Shown here: piece after piece, positions 11,271-23,770 of the stretch | Position numbering within the stretch: the first letter of the stretch is position 1 | Layout: each line of letters opens with the position of its first letter | Assembly: GCA_030220185.1 (NCBI GenBank) | Contig: JASPKZ010004568.1 | Location: 713,501-777,500 of the forward strand | DNA from: Diploptera punctata | Taxonomy: Eukaryota; Arthropoda; Insecta; Blattodea; Blaberidae | Length of the DNA stretch: 64,000 bases | Direction of reading: 5' to 3' | The notes under the pieces: generated by a model | Told to the model about the DNA's origin: nothing | The model's input: only the letters and a program-made list of their open reading frames with translations | Database searches by the model: none | Program-made: the position numbers and the translations under genes

Positions 11271-11517
11271 AAAGTTAAAAATTAAAATGTACCAGCTGGC
11301 AGGTGCCATCGTCCTCAACTTTGTTAAAATGATATATATAAAATATTAAGTGGATGCCTTTCGGAAGTTAACTTCCATCATCAGCAGGTTGAGATTCTGC
11401 TAAGCGTTGTTGTTGTTTACGACGATGTAGACTCGAAATTTCTGTAGCAGCAACATCATTTTAAGAAAGTTGAGGACGACGGCACCTGCCAGCAGGTACA
11501 TTTTAACTTTTAACTTT
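11271..11517. mobile_element. Foldback (MITE-like) element, 63-bp inverted repeats
   Basis: The left arm 11271-11333 and right arm 11455-11517 are reverse complements over 63 bases with four mismatches (about 94%). The arms contain ctggcaggtgcc and gtcctcaacttt. A 121-base centre has no ORF. The structure is that of a small non-autonomous DNA transposon. AT-rich flanks (aaagttaaaa) hide the exact target duplication. Confidence 0.75.
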
Positions 11518-11589
11518 TATCTTATAACAATTCAACTTAACGGAACTTGATATGAACTTTATTAGTATTAATAATAACAATAATTTATT

Positions 11590-11682
11590 AACAAATAATC
11601 AATTCATTGAAAATGTTAATAATTTTAATTATCTGGGAATTGTGATTGCAGAACTGGATAGTGCTCTGAGGATGGAAAAATA
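11590..11682 (+). pseudogene. Short LINE reverse-transcriptase C-terminal fragment
   Basis: One frame reads FIENVNNFNYLGIVIAELD then SALRMEK and stops. The NFNYLGIVI block matches the YLG(T/S)I(I/V) motif found after the catalytic domain in the window's other LINEs. It is too short to place in a family. It abuts the 3' end of the minus-strand LINE that follows. Confidence 0.5.
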
Positions 11683-12170
11683 AATTACTTACTTACTTAC
11701 TTAATACAGGCTTTCCACTTTACAGCAGTTCGCCCTTTATTCCTGCTTTCCACAGATTCCTGTGTTCCCATTGCCCCTCTTCAATACTCCTCTTCAACTT
11801 GGCATCATATATTCCCTCATACCATGTTTTTCTATTTCCCCCCCTCTTCCTTCTGCCTGGTACCATCCGATCTAACACCTGTTAAGCCACTGGTATTCCG
11901 ACACCCGTTGTACATGTCTATACCACTGTAAAGCTCTCTTTGTTATCCTTTCAATAACAGTTTGTTGTGCATCCATTTTTTGTCTGATATATGTATTTCG
12001 AATATGTTGTAGTCAGGATATTCTCATACTTCTCCGTAAGCCATCAATTTCTGTCGCCAAGATTTTTTTCTGCATCCTTTCATTTATTGTCCAGCTTTCT
12101 GATCCACTACTTTCTATTATTTTCAGTATAATCTCCTTTTTTTTGTTTTTCTGGTCTAATTTCTATTCCA

Positions 12171-12951
12171 TCAAATACCATTCAGGGATCTAATCGTCTT
12201 CCTTGCACAATTTACTCTGTTAATAATATATTTTTCACAAGTACCAGATTTACCTATTATAGATCCAAGACATTTAAATTCAACACGTTTAATTATCATA
12301 TTATTTATTTGTAGGTCTTCTGAATTTCCTCCGATTACCATATATTCTGTTTTAGTATTATTTATCTTCAGTCCACCTACCTCGAATTCATCTACCAACT
12401 TTCTAATCATGTATTCTATATCTTCTTTATCTTGTCCTATTATAATCTGGTCATCAGCGTATAATAAATTGTGCGGTAAATATTCATTAAAGTTAATTCC
12501 CATTCCCATACATGACTTATTCCATTTCATTAATGCATCTTCTACAATATTGAACAATATTGGTGACATCCCGCATCCTTGTCTTAATCCTTTTGTCATA
12601 TTAAATTCTAAGGATACTCTATTTCTAACCTTAATACTTGCTTTACAATCATACATTCTTTTTTTAAAATGTATAAGAGTTTTAGGTATTCCAAACTTTT
12701 CCATTGCCACCCAAAGCTTGTTGATGGGTACAGAGCCTTTTCCAGATCTATAAATGCCATATGATCTTCATTTCCGATCTATAATTGCCATATGAACTTC
12801 ACTTCCTTTAGCCAACATCTTTTCTGTAATGTGCTAATCACAAATATATTATCAAGCCACGATTTATCTGCTGTAAAACCTGATTGTTCTTCTGATATTT
12901 TATTTTGTATTAGTTCCTCCAATCTAATTTTAATTATTGTACTTAACATTA
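12171..12951 (-). pseudogene. LINE-B reverse transcriptase, catalytic half
   Basis: This is the C-terminal side of the LINE-B reverse transcriptase. The clearest frame (12710-12171) reads MEKFGIPKTLIHFKKRMYD, then TKGLRQGCGMSPILFNI, then LLYADDQIIIG with the catalytic YADD at 12461-12450. NTKTEYMVIGG and EFKCLGSIIG follow. Upstream (12951-12720) the fingers motif SEEQSGFTADKSW can be read in a shifted frame. Downstream, toward 11700, the C-terminal tail continues in other frames. The intact catalytic motif with shifted neighbours indicates a dead but not very old copy. Confidence 0.8.
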
Positions 12952-15024
12952 CGCTAAAGATGATTCTGTAAAGTTTGAATTAAAGAACTTGAAAAATGAT
13001 GAAATGCGGCAAGAATACCAAATCAAAATAGCTAATAGATTTGAAGTACTGGAATCTTCAGATGACAATGTGGCAAACGAAGAAGAAACTGATATAAATA
13101 AAGAATGGGAGGCTATAAGAGATACTATTAAATTGTCAGCATCAGAAAGCATTCGTCGTTTAAAAAAGAGGCAAAACAAGAAATGGTTTTATGAGGAATG
13201 TGCCGACATTGTAAATAAAGAAAGCTAGCAAAAATGAAATGGTTACACGAGCCAAATGAGGTAAATTTAGAGCAATTGGGTAGTGTTAGACGGGAAACCA
13301 CCAAGTTACTAAAGAGTAAAATGAGGGAATATTTGAGAGAGAAGATTAATGATCTTGAAATGAATGCAAAAAATAGGAACATAAGAGAATTATATCAGGG
13401 AATTAGTATAGAGAAGAAAGGGTTTCAGGCTAGAACAAACATAATTGGGACTGAAAATGGGGATATGATTGCAGATTCTAGGAGTATATTAAATAGATGG
13501 AAAAGTTACTTTAATCAGCTATTAAATGTACACACAGAACACGATATTGAGGAGGATAAGTTACAGACAGCAGAGTTGCTAGTCGCAGAGCCAAGTGTAT
13601 TAGAGGTTGAAATGGCGATTGAAAAATTGAAGATGTATAAAGCATCAGGTTCAGATGAGATCCCAGCAGAACTGATAAAATCAGGGGGAGAAAAATTGAT
13701 GGAAAAGATACGCTGGTTGCTTAGTATGATTTGGGAAAAAGAAGCTCTTCCAGATGAATGGAAGAAAACAATTATCGTACCAATTTATAAGAAAGGAGAT
13801 AAAACTGATTGCAACAACTACAGGGGCATCTCATTACTTTCAACTTCGTACAAAATTCTTACAAATATATTAGTAAGCAGACTTACTCCCTATATTTAAG
13901 AGATCATCAATGTACAATTAGAAGAAACAGGTCTACAACAGATCAGTTTTTTAGTATAAGACAGATTTTAGAAAAGAAATGGGAATATAATGGTAGTGTA
14001 CATCAACAATATGTAGACTTCAAAAAAGCATATGATTCAATTAAGAGGGAGAAGTTATATAGTATCCTGCTGGAGTTCGGAATTCCTAAAAAGTTAGTTA
14101 GACTTATACGAATGTGTCTAAATGGCTCAAAGAGTAGGGTGCGTGTAGGCAAACAGTTTTCAGTCACTTTTGAAATCCAGAATGGGTTGAAGCAAGGAGA
14201 TGCACTATCTCCTCTACTATTTAATTTTGTACTAGAGCATGCCATTAAATCTTTAGAGAATGAGGAAGGCTTACAACTGAATGGCGTTAATAAGCTGTTA
14301 GTATATGCTGATGATGTAGTATTATTGGCCGATAGCGAGGAGATACTAAAGGCCAACAGGCACACACTATTGAGCAACACTAAGAAATTAGGACTGGAAG
14401 TAAATATCAGTAAAACTAAATATATGGTCACACGTAGAAATACATTATATAATGGAAATGGACAGCTAGTAACAAATGAGGGAAATTTTGAGGAATTGGC
14501 TGAATTCAAATACCTAGGAACAATAATCACAAATAGGAATGAGATGCACAAAGAAATTAAACATAGGCTCAATTCTGGAAATGCATGCTATTATGCATTG
14601 CAGAGACTTTTGATGTCCCAACTCCTTTCAAAAACCGTTAAGCTGAAAATATATAAAACTATTATTATACCAGTTATATTATATGGGTGCGAAACATGGA
14701 TTCTTACTTTAAGAGAGGAAAGGAGATTACGAGTATTTGAGAATGAAGTTCTTAGGAAACAGGACATGTTGCGCGTATAGGGAATGAAAGACGTGCATGG
14801 AAACATCTTGTAGGAAAGCCAGAAGGAAAACGCCCAGTTGGTAGACCAAGAATGAGGTGGGAGAACAACATTAACTATGATTTGAGGGAAGTAGATTATA
14901 CAGGGAATGATTGGAAAGCATTAGCTCAGGATAGGGATGTATGGAGAGCTTATGTCCGCGCGGCCATGAACCTACGGGTTCGATAGTGCCAGTGAGTAAG
15001 TAAGTAAGTAAGTACTTAACATTA
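12939..15024 (+). mobile_element. LINE-A copy c, nested in LINE-B with 12-13 bp target duplication
   Basis: A 5'-truncated LINE-A (about 12952-15011) inserted into the reverse transcriptase of the minus-strand LINE-B. The direct repeat gtacttaacatta is at 12939-12951 and 15012-15024; its first two bases could also come from the TAAG tail. Removing the insert and one repeat rejoins the LINE-B frame at YRGIS / IMLSTIIKIRLEEL. The element has the linker, reverse transcriptase and C-terminal tail and ends in (gtaa)n. It lacks the endonuclease. Confidence 0.92.
12989..14960 (+). pseudogene. LINE-A reverse transcriptase protein, copy c, several small deletions
   Basis: This encodes the linker, reverse transcriptase and C-terminal tail that would copy LINE-A RNA at the target. 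Frames: 12989-13228 (linker), 13234-13899 (fingers; ASGSDEIPAELIKSGGEK, CNNYRGISLLSTSYKIL) and 13809-14780 (palm; YVDFKKAYDSIKREKLYSIL, LKQGDALSPLLFNFVL, YADD at 14304-14315, KTKYMVTRRNTL). Compared with copy e there is a small deletion near 13220. About 11 bases are lost near 13895, between PYI and DHQC. A larger deletion (roughly 150 bases) near 14755 joins VLRK to the AGHVAR region. The tail (GKRPVGRPRMRWENNI) continues to about 14960. Confidence 0.88.
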
Positions 15025-15213
15025 TACTAATTGCTGCCATAACACTGATCCCTCTATAGATTACTGGATCTCTTTTATTCTCTTTATTTTTGTATATTCA
15101 CTAATGTACGATACCCTCCACTCACCAGGAATAGGATCTCCTTCTATCACTTGGTTAGAAATTCTAGTTAAAATGTTTATAATTCCTGAACCACACATTT
15201 ATTAGTTCCATGG

Positions 15214-16690
15214 TTATTCATCATGAACCTGCCGATTTTCCATTTTTGCTGTTCTCAACACGTCTCTTACCTCCTCTTCTGTTATAGGTTCTATTAAGTC
15301 ACCCTTTCCATGATCCAGTGTAACATAGCCTATAAATGCTCTTCTAGTTTCTGTTAAAATCATATTAAAATATTCCTGAAAAGTTTTCATTTGTACTAAA
15401 TTAAAACTCTTTGTCATATTATCATTTCGCATGATTTTAATTGTCCTCCATAATTGGGCTGGCATTGAATAGCCTACTGTATGCTCAATACCCCACATAC
15501 CCTATTCCACATTTCTTTTGTACGTTTCCTGACATCTGCTGTAACCTTTCATTTAAGTATATTTTTAACTTTGATAATCTTCATCGTTTTTGGAACTTAA
15601 ATATCGTTGATATGCATTTTTATTTTCTGTTATGATGTCAAGTATTTCCTTATTCATCCAATGGTTTTATGGTGTTTATCATTTTCCAGACCATATGCTT
15701 TTCTTGCTGCTTCATGTATATATGTTTTCAAATGTTCATAAATAACGACATCAAATTTTAATTATTCGGCGAGGCGTTTGGCATATAGATTTTAAATACT
15801 CGCATCTTGTAGTAAATGTAGATTATTTTTATAATTCATTTTCTATTTCTATATTTTGATCCTTATTTACCTTTTGCCTGTTTCTAGGGCATACTATCCT
15901 AGTTGACAGCATATAATGATCCGTTCCATATTCGGGTCCCCGATTCACCCTAATATCTTGAGCTATAATATTTCTCCGTTTCCTCACTATTACATAAACA
16001 ATTATCGACCTTACACCTTTAGTGCGTTGTTCCCACGTATATCAATGGATGTCCCGATGTTTGAACATCGACTTCATATTAATTAGGTCATTCAATTTGC
16101 ACTCTACTTTTAAACGTTGTCCATTTTCGTTCTCAATATCTTCTCCATATGGACCATCTATGTCACCTGTCCCCTTTCCAACTCTGCTATTCAAATCTCC
16201 CATAATTATTAATTCCTTCTTTTGAGAAATCTTTTCTACCAATCCAATACACTTTTCAAAGTATTGTTCCTTTATTACTTGTCATGCATCGTTTGTTGGG
16301 ACATATGTATCTATTATTACTAATGTTTCCCATACATTGTGATTTCCATAACTATACATCTTTCATCTGTTTCTTCTATTTGTTTTATTGAGGATTTCCA
16401 TTTCTTCTTAATTAAAATTGATAATCCACCTTTAGTTCTCTCCGATTTTTCCACCCTACTCCATGCATGCATGTATTCATCAATCATTTCTTGACCTTTC
16501 CCTTTCCTTTTCGTTTCCGTCAGACCTGCTATATCAACCCCTTCTTTGTAATCTCGATAAGTACTTCATTATTCTTAGTTTTCCAACCTTGTATGTTCCA
16601 AGTTGCCAAATCATTGTCCTCTTTCTTAGCCAAAGTCTATGCCTATTGATCTTTCCGACTTTATGTCTCTTTGTAAGAAACGAAACAATT
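15214..16690 (-). pseudogene. LINE-B endonuclease and linker
   Basis: This is the 5' coding half of LINE-B. Reading from about 16620 downward it gives LATWNIQGWKTKNNEVL, an apurinic-type endonuclease start. AGLTETKRKGKGQEM follows, with the catalytic Glu region, then KGGLSILIKKKWKSS, and IIMGDLNSRVGKGTGDIDG in the frame 16242-16042 (the GDLN motif). TDHYMLSTRIV near 15920 fits the domain's terminal SDH-type motif. Frames 15498-15214 hold the segment before the reverse transcriptase (MPAQLWRTIKIMRND, LIEPITEEEVRDVLRTAKME). The domain would nick target DNA. It is split over several frames. Confidence 0.75.
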
Positions 16691-16754
16691 ATTTTTTATG
16701 GAACGGGTTGTCAGCACTTCGCCAAACCCCGCATTTTCTGGATTTAACCAGAGC

Positions 16755-16826
16755 CTCATTTGCCAGTTTTCGGGATTCCTATTGAGCCTTCTCATTTGCC
16801 GGTTTTCGGGATTCCTGTTGGGCCTT
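16755..16826 (-). repeat. 36-bp tandem duplication encoding a 12-residue repeat
   Basis: Two copies, 16755-16790 and 16791-16826. On the minus strand each encodes KAQQESRKPANE-like residues; the 36-bp period keeps frame. The second copy in reading order has TAG in place of CAG. It lies upstream of the LINE-B endonuclease and could be part of its 5' coding or leader region. Confidence 0.65.
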
Positions 16827-16965
16827 CTCGGCTACCGTAGCGGTCACGGGGAAACTAGTCCCCACCGTACATCATCCCAAATAGGCTATACCGCACTTCC
16901 CGTTGCCCATCTCTCGGGACATGGACAACTGAGGTTATTATTTTAAAGGACGAAAATATAAATTA

Positions 16966-19231
16966 AAGAAGTAAATATTGCCATTGTCCTGTTACGGTGA
17001 CTGCGAAGACACGAAAGAGGTTCCCCAAATAACTCTGCCTCATGATACAATATCTTCCCCTAACGGAATGCTTTTATACCCCTGTGCATATCGACTTCTG
17101 CGCAATTCTGTTTAAAATTACACATCTGCGATGCAACAGTTACAAACACGTTATTGAAATACACTGACCCCATTCAGTCGAAATTTAGTGTCTCTCTTTA
17201 CCCGAAATACTCCGTTTAAATTTTCACAGTTTGGCAACACTTAAACCGTTGTCGACAAAGGCGGAAATTTTCGAAATCTCTTTGGGGATAAATACATAAT
17301 AATTTAGAAAACCTTAATTCGTATTCTGACCATTAATGAACAAGAGACACTTATAACAATAGAAGCAAAAATACTAAATGTACAAAGCTATTATTTCAAC
17401 TACTACTACGAATACCAATTCTTTGTCGTGAAATCTTCAGATAACCAAACGAAAACCAAAATGTCACACAACTTAATTTCATAGATAAAATACAGAGGTT
17501 ACTCGACAGATGACAGCACTTACGCTGGGATTCTTAGATTTCAGTGGAGAGAACAACATATAAAGGTGTCCCTATTCACCCGTGTCCGGATTCAATCGAG
17601 TTTACTCTATTATGCTTATTTTGTTTTATATACACTGGAGAAAAAAGAAAGAAAGCATACATTTGGGCATTCTTGTTTACTAAAATAACTACATATATGT
17701 CTAATGTTTAATGTTAATTTAACGAAATATACACAGTATAAGTGACATTTCAAATTTAAATTATTTATGCATTAAACAAATACATGTGTAAACTCTGAAC
17801 TCCTTCAAACCATGGCTCGTTTTGGACCACATGAAGTGTACGGGTAATGAACCAAGTAAGTCACTTTTTGTATATATGGATATGAGCTGTCCTTAGATTC
17901 TCCATGAAGAGCACCATGAAACAGTACAAGGTACAGTTTAATTATGTGTTTATTCAACTCTAACATTTAGCATACATAAAATTATGTATGATTGTTTCAC
18001 AACTAAAAGTACGTTTTCTAGGTTTTATGGAAAGTGTAACTTAGCCTTTTTTTTGGTGCTATTCACATGAGATGGTTAATTCACGTGATCCATATGAAGA
18101 TAAATAGTATTTTATTTAACAATGGTTTTAACACGATTGTCATTAGCTATACAATTCACAGTTGGTTAAAGGGCATACTTTTTTTGTTAGTTGTATGCTA
18201 TTGCAGACTTGAGAGTCTTTACAACCCGAAAATCTACTACACACCAAAATCGCTTGTTTATTTTTCTCTTCTGAAGCTATACTCAGAATGTTTATGATCG
18301 GATAACCTTCATGGACCCCTGCAGGTGTTAAACCGCGAACCTCAAAACTGGAGAAAGTCCCAGTAGGCTCTAGTCCATTGAATAGAATTTAATTCTACGA
18401 TTTTATACTATCATTGTTGCCATCTCTCTGTGACAGATGTTTTCTGCTCTGTGCGTCACGCTCGCGGTGTTAGTTAAACCATGGGTACAAAGACACGTGG
18501 ACTCCAGGGATCTTCTTCAAGGAATATACCCACTTGCTGTCCTCTGCTCCTATCCGTTTATTACTACAGTTTATTTAGAAAAATAAAATATCGCCATTTA
18601 TATCCTTACAACAATTGAAGTGAGAGAACATTCGATGAGTTTTGATGATCGGCTAACATAATATCCAGGGCTAGCGGAACCCTACAAGTGCAGGACGAGA
18701 AGAGTCAATAAACAGAAGATGAAACACTGCTTTCGAAATGCCTCTTTTAAAACTATACAGCTAATAATTGAGAATGACGGAGAACAAGGTAGTAACTTAA
18801 AATTTAAGTGCTTTATGTAGTGAAATATCTCAACGGAGAACCAACATTAATTTGAAAACATCATAATTGTCTCTTTTTGTTCCAAATGTTTTTCTAGGCA
18901 TTTTATTTTAACTTACTCAATCTTTCCTTAACGTAAGAAACCAATTTTCACATCCATACAATGACAACTGTTTACATTACGTTTATTCTCTATGCTCTTT
19001 GAAAGAGACCATAGCAAGCTTCTCCAGAGTGAAGCCTATTTACTAATTATGCGATATATTTCTAAATAATTAAGTTTTATATTGTATTCTTGAGTCCAAT
19101 AAAGTCCTAGTACTGCCATATGATTTGTTTCCGGAACTCATTCCTGTCTTAAATTACTATTCATCCTCAGCATTTTAATTCCGGCACTTCTATAGTCAAT
19201 AAACAAATTATGGGTTTCTACATTACATTTT
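16966..19231. other. Unassigned DNA
   Basis: About 2.3 kb. I see no coding pattern, tRNA or repeat. ORFs here (such as 18067-18297) have no recognisable motif and are likely chance. Confidence 0.45.
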
Positions 19232-19345
19232 GTGGAAAGCAACGGGAAGAAACCATACCATAAAGCTGCAAAGCATAGCATGAAAATGCTATGTTCGCAG
19301 TGAAAGACCTGCCCTCAGGTAATATTACTATGGTCAGATGGATAT
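19232..19345 (+). repeat. SINE S1, 3' tail fragment
   Basis: This matches the S1 tail from gtggaaagcaacgggaag onward, including catagcat-gaaa-atgctatg (about 19270) and gacctgcc. The head and body are missing. The second hairpin is degraded (CTGCC-CTCA-GGTAA), so the copy is old. Confidence 0.8.
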
Positions 19346-21961
19346 TACATTTTTTTTAAATCTGTCTTATTATAAAATATCTGGTCAATTGAACTTTTTC
19401 CTTGTCGGTTTCCACATTAATAGGTTCCAATTATTTTTTCTGCGTATGTTAATAATCTTAAACGTAACATTTTATAAAATAATTTGTAATTATATTCAAT
19501 AGTGTTATTGCTGTATAATTTTGACATAGCATAGGACCACGTTTTTATATACTGAGCAGATTAATCCAGCCTTCCACTCATCAAGAACTTCCTCTCTACT
19601 CCATATCAATTCAAGAATTTTATATAATTACATTATAAATTCATGTCACCATTAGATCCACACAATTACGATGATTAGTAGAAAGGTGTATAAATAATAA
19701 CCAGACTCTATAAAAATAAATGCTTATTCTTGGAATAGAAATTTAATTAACTTTACCGCATCATACTTGCTTTAATGTATTATTCAGAAGCATATCCAGT
19801 GTCCAAATTAAACATAAGCACTGATGATATGTGGCATAGCACAATAAACATTTTATTGGAATAGCACTTCCCACAAATAATAAGTTAGGTTTTATTTTCA
19901 CGAGCTTTGCAACATCATCATCCTAAGTTATTTTTTCCCAACTATGACATTCCCTATTACTCTCTTCCTTTTCTTGTAACTACTGTAGGTGCCTTCCAAT
20001 TCCTGATTATATTAATATAACATCGATTGCTTATTTCTGTCTTATGTCTCAGATATTTTATAGTCCATTTTCAGTTGCCTGATCCGTCTCAGTTACTGTG
20101 AGTTTCCTCTCCGAGGCATAATGTGAAGTTTTCAACAAATTCATTTTTACTGTTTCAGAAAATCAAGCCTGAACCTGGAGGACCAGAGAGTTCTTTATCT
20201 GGGTTTTCCTTGCCAAGCCTTAGGACAACTAACTTCTGATGCAAAAAAAATTGGTTTAGGTTCTGTGGGTGTTTTATTCTCTCACTATACTCCATATATT
20301 TGCGACTGTTCCCTTATCCGCTTCCTGGGGAGGCACCTAATGGGAGAAAGAGAACACACAGGAGAGGATTTCAACGTACCGAAATATAATTAACGACCTA
20401 TCATCAAATCCAATGTACTCACTGATAATAAGGTTTATTCAAACAGATCTATACTTCTTAGAGTAAAATTCTCAATGAAAAAGTTCAAAGCACAACGCAT
20501 ACAGGATCTGCATTGGATTTGTGACAGTACATATTTATTACCAACTTATTAAATGCCTACGTTTAATAATTTACATGGACATAAAAACCCATTATCCGAT
20601 TTTGTTTCGTGAAAATTTCGGTTTGCAAAGTTCAAAAAGATATCGAACTCATTTACGAGTTACGTAACTTACTTTCCTCTAAGTTCAAGAATCGCGAGTA
20701 TTGTGGTTTCTGTTAAGATCTGATCATCCATATTTTTCCAAATTCATCTTGTAAAGAGTTAATCTTTGTTTTCCATTAATTTAAAGATTAAATGTGGACC
20801 ATATTTTGGAAATATGATCAGTTGATTCTTAATATTTGACCTGACGGTTTCAATGGAATCTTAGAATGGAAACATTCGAAGATACACCCTTAGGAAGGGC
20901 CTTTAAGGTGTGGGTCCCGAGTCTGAATACTTTCGGGCTCAAGCCTAAAATAGAGATTCTAAACCTAATTTAATTTGCCTGTCCGATCCAAGTAATATTT
21001 TAAGCTGAGATTTATATGGAATAATATTTTTGAGGCACATTGGCCTTTTCAATTTAAATTACCATTTTGAAAAACAATATGCTTACAACCTTCATCTGAG
21101 CAAATATTCAATTGTTTCCACTTAATATTTCAGAAAATATATCCTTAAAAATCTACCAGTAATTTTTAAGGTTTTGTATAAGTTACGTTTAGACAAATAT
21201 TATTTACGTCAATGAATAGCAAAGAAATTTAAAAAAATCAATAGCGAGTAATGTTTCCTCCCGTTTTTCTCAGGTTAGAAGTGAAATACCTTCAAACAAA
21301 TTGAAAAAAATTATTCCGGCTGATTTAAAAAACATCTAGTGCAAACTCTCGCGGTTTGTTTATTTGAACATGTTATTGACAGACATTAACGATTGCTTAG
21401 CATATAAACTGCATTGTATTCAGAACATATGTGTCAGATATGTATTCAATATTCGAACATATGATTATAATATTTTCTCATATTTTAGCATACTGTGATG
21501 GTTCTTTCTCTAAAATCGTATATGCTCTTTAAAATTATACTTACCTCTGCACCAAGCTACTTACCCTCCCGCTTCCATCTCCTCTCTCAAATCACAATTT
21601 TAGTAGGCCTACATGATCGCCCATAACTTTGTTTTTCACATCCAACAACGAAAAATCTCGCACTATTCATAGTTCATTACCGAATCCACTAATAGACACG
21701 AACCCGTTACCACCTACCATCATAATGGGTTCTTGTAATAAAATAACTCATATTAAAGTCTTATGTACACAACTTTCACTGCTTACGGTGGTTAGAAGTT
21801 TAAATACGATACATTTTTGGAACCAAACTCTACATAAAACAAATAAAAAAAGGTCGAGTTTTCTGTAGCCAACAAAATCGGTCAATCATGAGTAAGAGTT
21901 CAACTGAAATGAAAATTTAAAAATCGCCTGCTAGCGGTCGGAATTTTCGCAAGAGAACTCG
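19346..21961. other. Unassigned DNA
   Basis: About 2.6 kb without a defensible gene. A short stretch near 21365-21450 (ttattgacagacatta and atcagatat-like text) resembles 51478-51535, so it may be part of an unclassified interspersed repeat. Confidence 0.4.
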
Positions 21962-22885
21962 CTGTATTCTTACTTACTCACTGGCACAATCGAAACCGTA
22001 GGTTCATGGCCGCGCGGACATAAGCTCTCCATACATCCCTATCCTGAGATAATGCTTTCCAATCATTCCCTGTATAATCTACTTCCCTCAAATCATAGTT
22101 AATGTTGTTCTACCACCTCATTCTTGGTCTACCAACTGGGCGTTTTCCTTCTGGCTTTCCTACAAGAAGTTTCCATGCACGTCTTTCATTTCCCTTACGC
22201 GCAACATGTCCTGCCCAACATAGTCTACGAGACTTAACTGTTCTTATTATATCTGGCTTCCTATAAAGACCATGTAGTTCATTGTTATGTAATCTCCTCC
22301 ATTCACCTGTCTGTTCATCTCTCTTTGGTCCAAAAATTTTCCTAAGAACTTTATTCTCAAATACTTGTAATCTCGTTTCCTCCCTTAAAGTAAGAGTCCA
22401 TGTTCCGTACCCATACAATATAACTGGTAGAATAATAGTTTTATATATTTTCAGCTTAACGTTTTTTGAAAGGAGTTGGGACATCAAAAGTCTCTGCAAT
22501 GCATAATAGCATGCATTTCCAGCATTGAGCCTATGTTTAATTTCTTTGTGCATCTCATTCCTATTTGTGATTATTGTTCCTAGGTATTTGAATTCAGCCA
22601 CTTCCTCAAAATTTCCCTCATTTTCCTTAGCTGTCCTTTTCCATTATATACTGAATTTCTATGTGTGACCATATATTTAGTTTTACTGATATTTACTTCC
22701 AGTTCTAATTTCTTAGTGTTACTCAATAGTGTGTGCGTGTTGGCTTTTAGTATCTCCTCGCTATCGGCCAGTAGTACTACATCATCAGCAGAAACTAACA
22801 ACTTATTAATACCATTCAGTTGTAAGCCTTCCTCATTCTCTAAAGAGTTAATGGCTGCTCTAGTACAAAATTAAATCTGTATTCT
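21962..22885 (-). mobile_element. LINE-A copy d, 3' fragment with 9-bp target duplication
   Basis: The element 21971-22876 lies between direct repeats ctgtattct at 21962-21970 and 22877-22885. It is truncated inside the reverse transcriptase just after the SPLLFNFVLE block. Two overlapping minus-strand frames remain. Frame 22801-22580 holds the catalytic motif and KTKYMVTHRNSVYNG. Frame 22601-22110 holds AEFKYLGTIITNRNEMHKE, YGYGTWTLTLREE, IFGPKRDEQTGEW and GKRPVGRPRMRW. The motif YADD is SADD here (22792-22781, one base change). The offset between frames is one small indel near 22590-22640. High similarity to copies c and e suggests recent insertion. Confidence 0.92.
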
Positions 22886-23503
22886 ATTGGAATAATTCTT
22901 AAAGTTATTTTTTCTATTACATATCACTGTTATGGGTCCAACTGGATTTATTAGGCTTAGAGGACCTTCGGGACTTGGAAAATCTGGTAGCGGTTTCCTA
23001 GCCGAGCGTTAGTATGAGGATGTACAGATATACATGTTTTGAAATAAACAAACGGAGTCTTATTTTAATCTATTTTATTACTAACGTATCAATAGTTATA
23101 AATCCTTAGTAGTCTAGCCCTAATTCTATTCTAAGCCTATATTAAACTACAGTACTATCTTGGGGGTTGAGAGAGGGAGTTGTGGAATTTTTAAATTTAA
23201 CCTAATCTACATGATTAAAATGTTATATCCCTTAGCCAAAATATAGTATTAAAACAGTCTACATTGTTAGAATTCTATCAGAATAGTTAAGGTAATTGAT
23301 TCTTTTACAAAAAAGACATGGACTACATATTAAGAAAATGGTCGGTGACTTACCCTCCAGCAGTACACACACAGACAGACCGAGACCCTCACTTCTCAAG
23401 TGTTATATACTAAAGATGACCTCGAATTACCCGTAACGGTATCACTAACATTCCAAGTCAGCTAAATGTAGGGATGTTTACAGTTAGCTTCAACAAGGCT
23501 TTG
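22886..23503. other. Unassigned DNA
   Basis: About 600 bases with no gene or known repeat. Confidence 0.4.
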
Positions 23504-23566
23504 AATGTCTAAAGTCCATCTCAAACGACAACAGACTTTTAATGTCTAAAGTCCATCTCAAACGAC
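23504..23566. repeat. Tandem duplication, period 37
   Basis: The phrase aatgtctaaagtccatctc followed by aaacgac occurs at 23504 and again at 23541, identical over 26 bases. Confidence 0.8.
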
Positions 23567-23770
23567 TTTGCTCGAATAATTAAAATATTCTATAAAACAA
23601 TAAAAAATCTATATAAAGAACTATGTATTCATAACAATCACATTGTTCACATTCGTGCACTGAATATACAATCTGATAGCCACTTGCATTTTAGAATTCT
23701 TACGTCTTAATATATAAATCGCTATATTCAACGTATGTCTTAGAGAGTCAGTCACCTCAATTCTCGGACC

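Larger units (their letters stand above)
11675..16965 (-). mobile_element. LINE-B, near full-length RTE-like element, interrupted by LINE-A copy c
   Basis: A minus-strand non-LTR retrotransposon. Its 3' end is a (TAAG)n tail at 11687-11704. Its 5' end is near 16952, where gaaaatataaatta resembles the aaaaataaatta flanking the 3' end (11675-11686), a probable target duplication with one indel. Without the nested LINE-A its own length is about 3.2 kb, the usual size of a full RTE-clade element. In coding order it has a 12-residue repeat region (16826-16755), an endonuclease (about 16620-15950), a linker and fingers region (15498-15214), and a reverse transcriptase continuing at 12951-12171. Frameshifts and stops are scattered, so it is inactive. 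Clade assignment rests on length, tail and domain order. Confidence 0.75.

Noticed and set aside
14003..14572. 189-codon minus-strand ORF opposite LINE-A copy c, and similar ones at 43883-45604
   Set aside because: Antisense shadows of LINE-A coding sequence; similar between copies only because LINE-A is.
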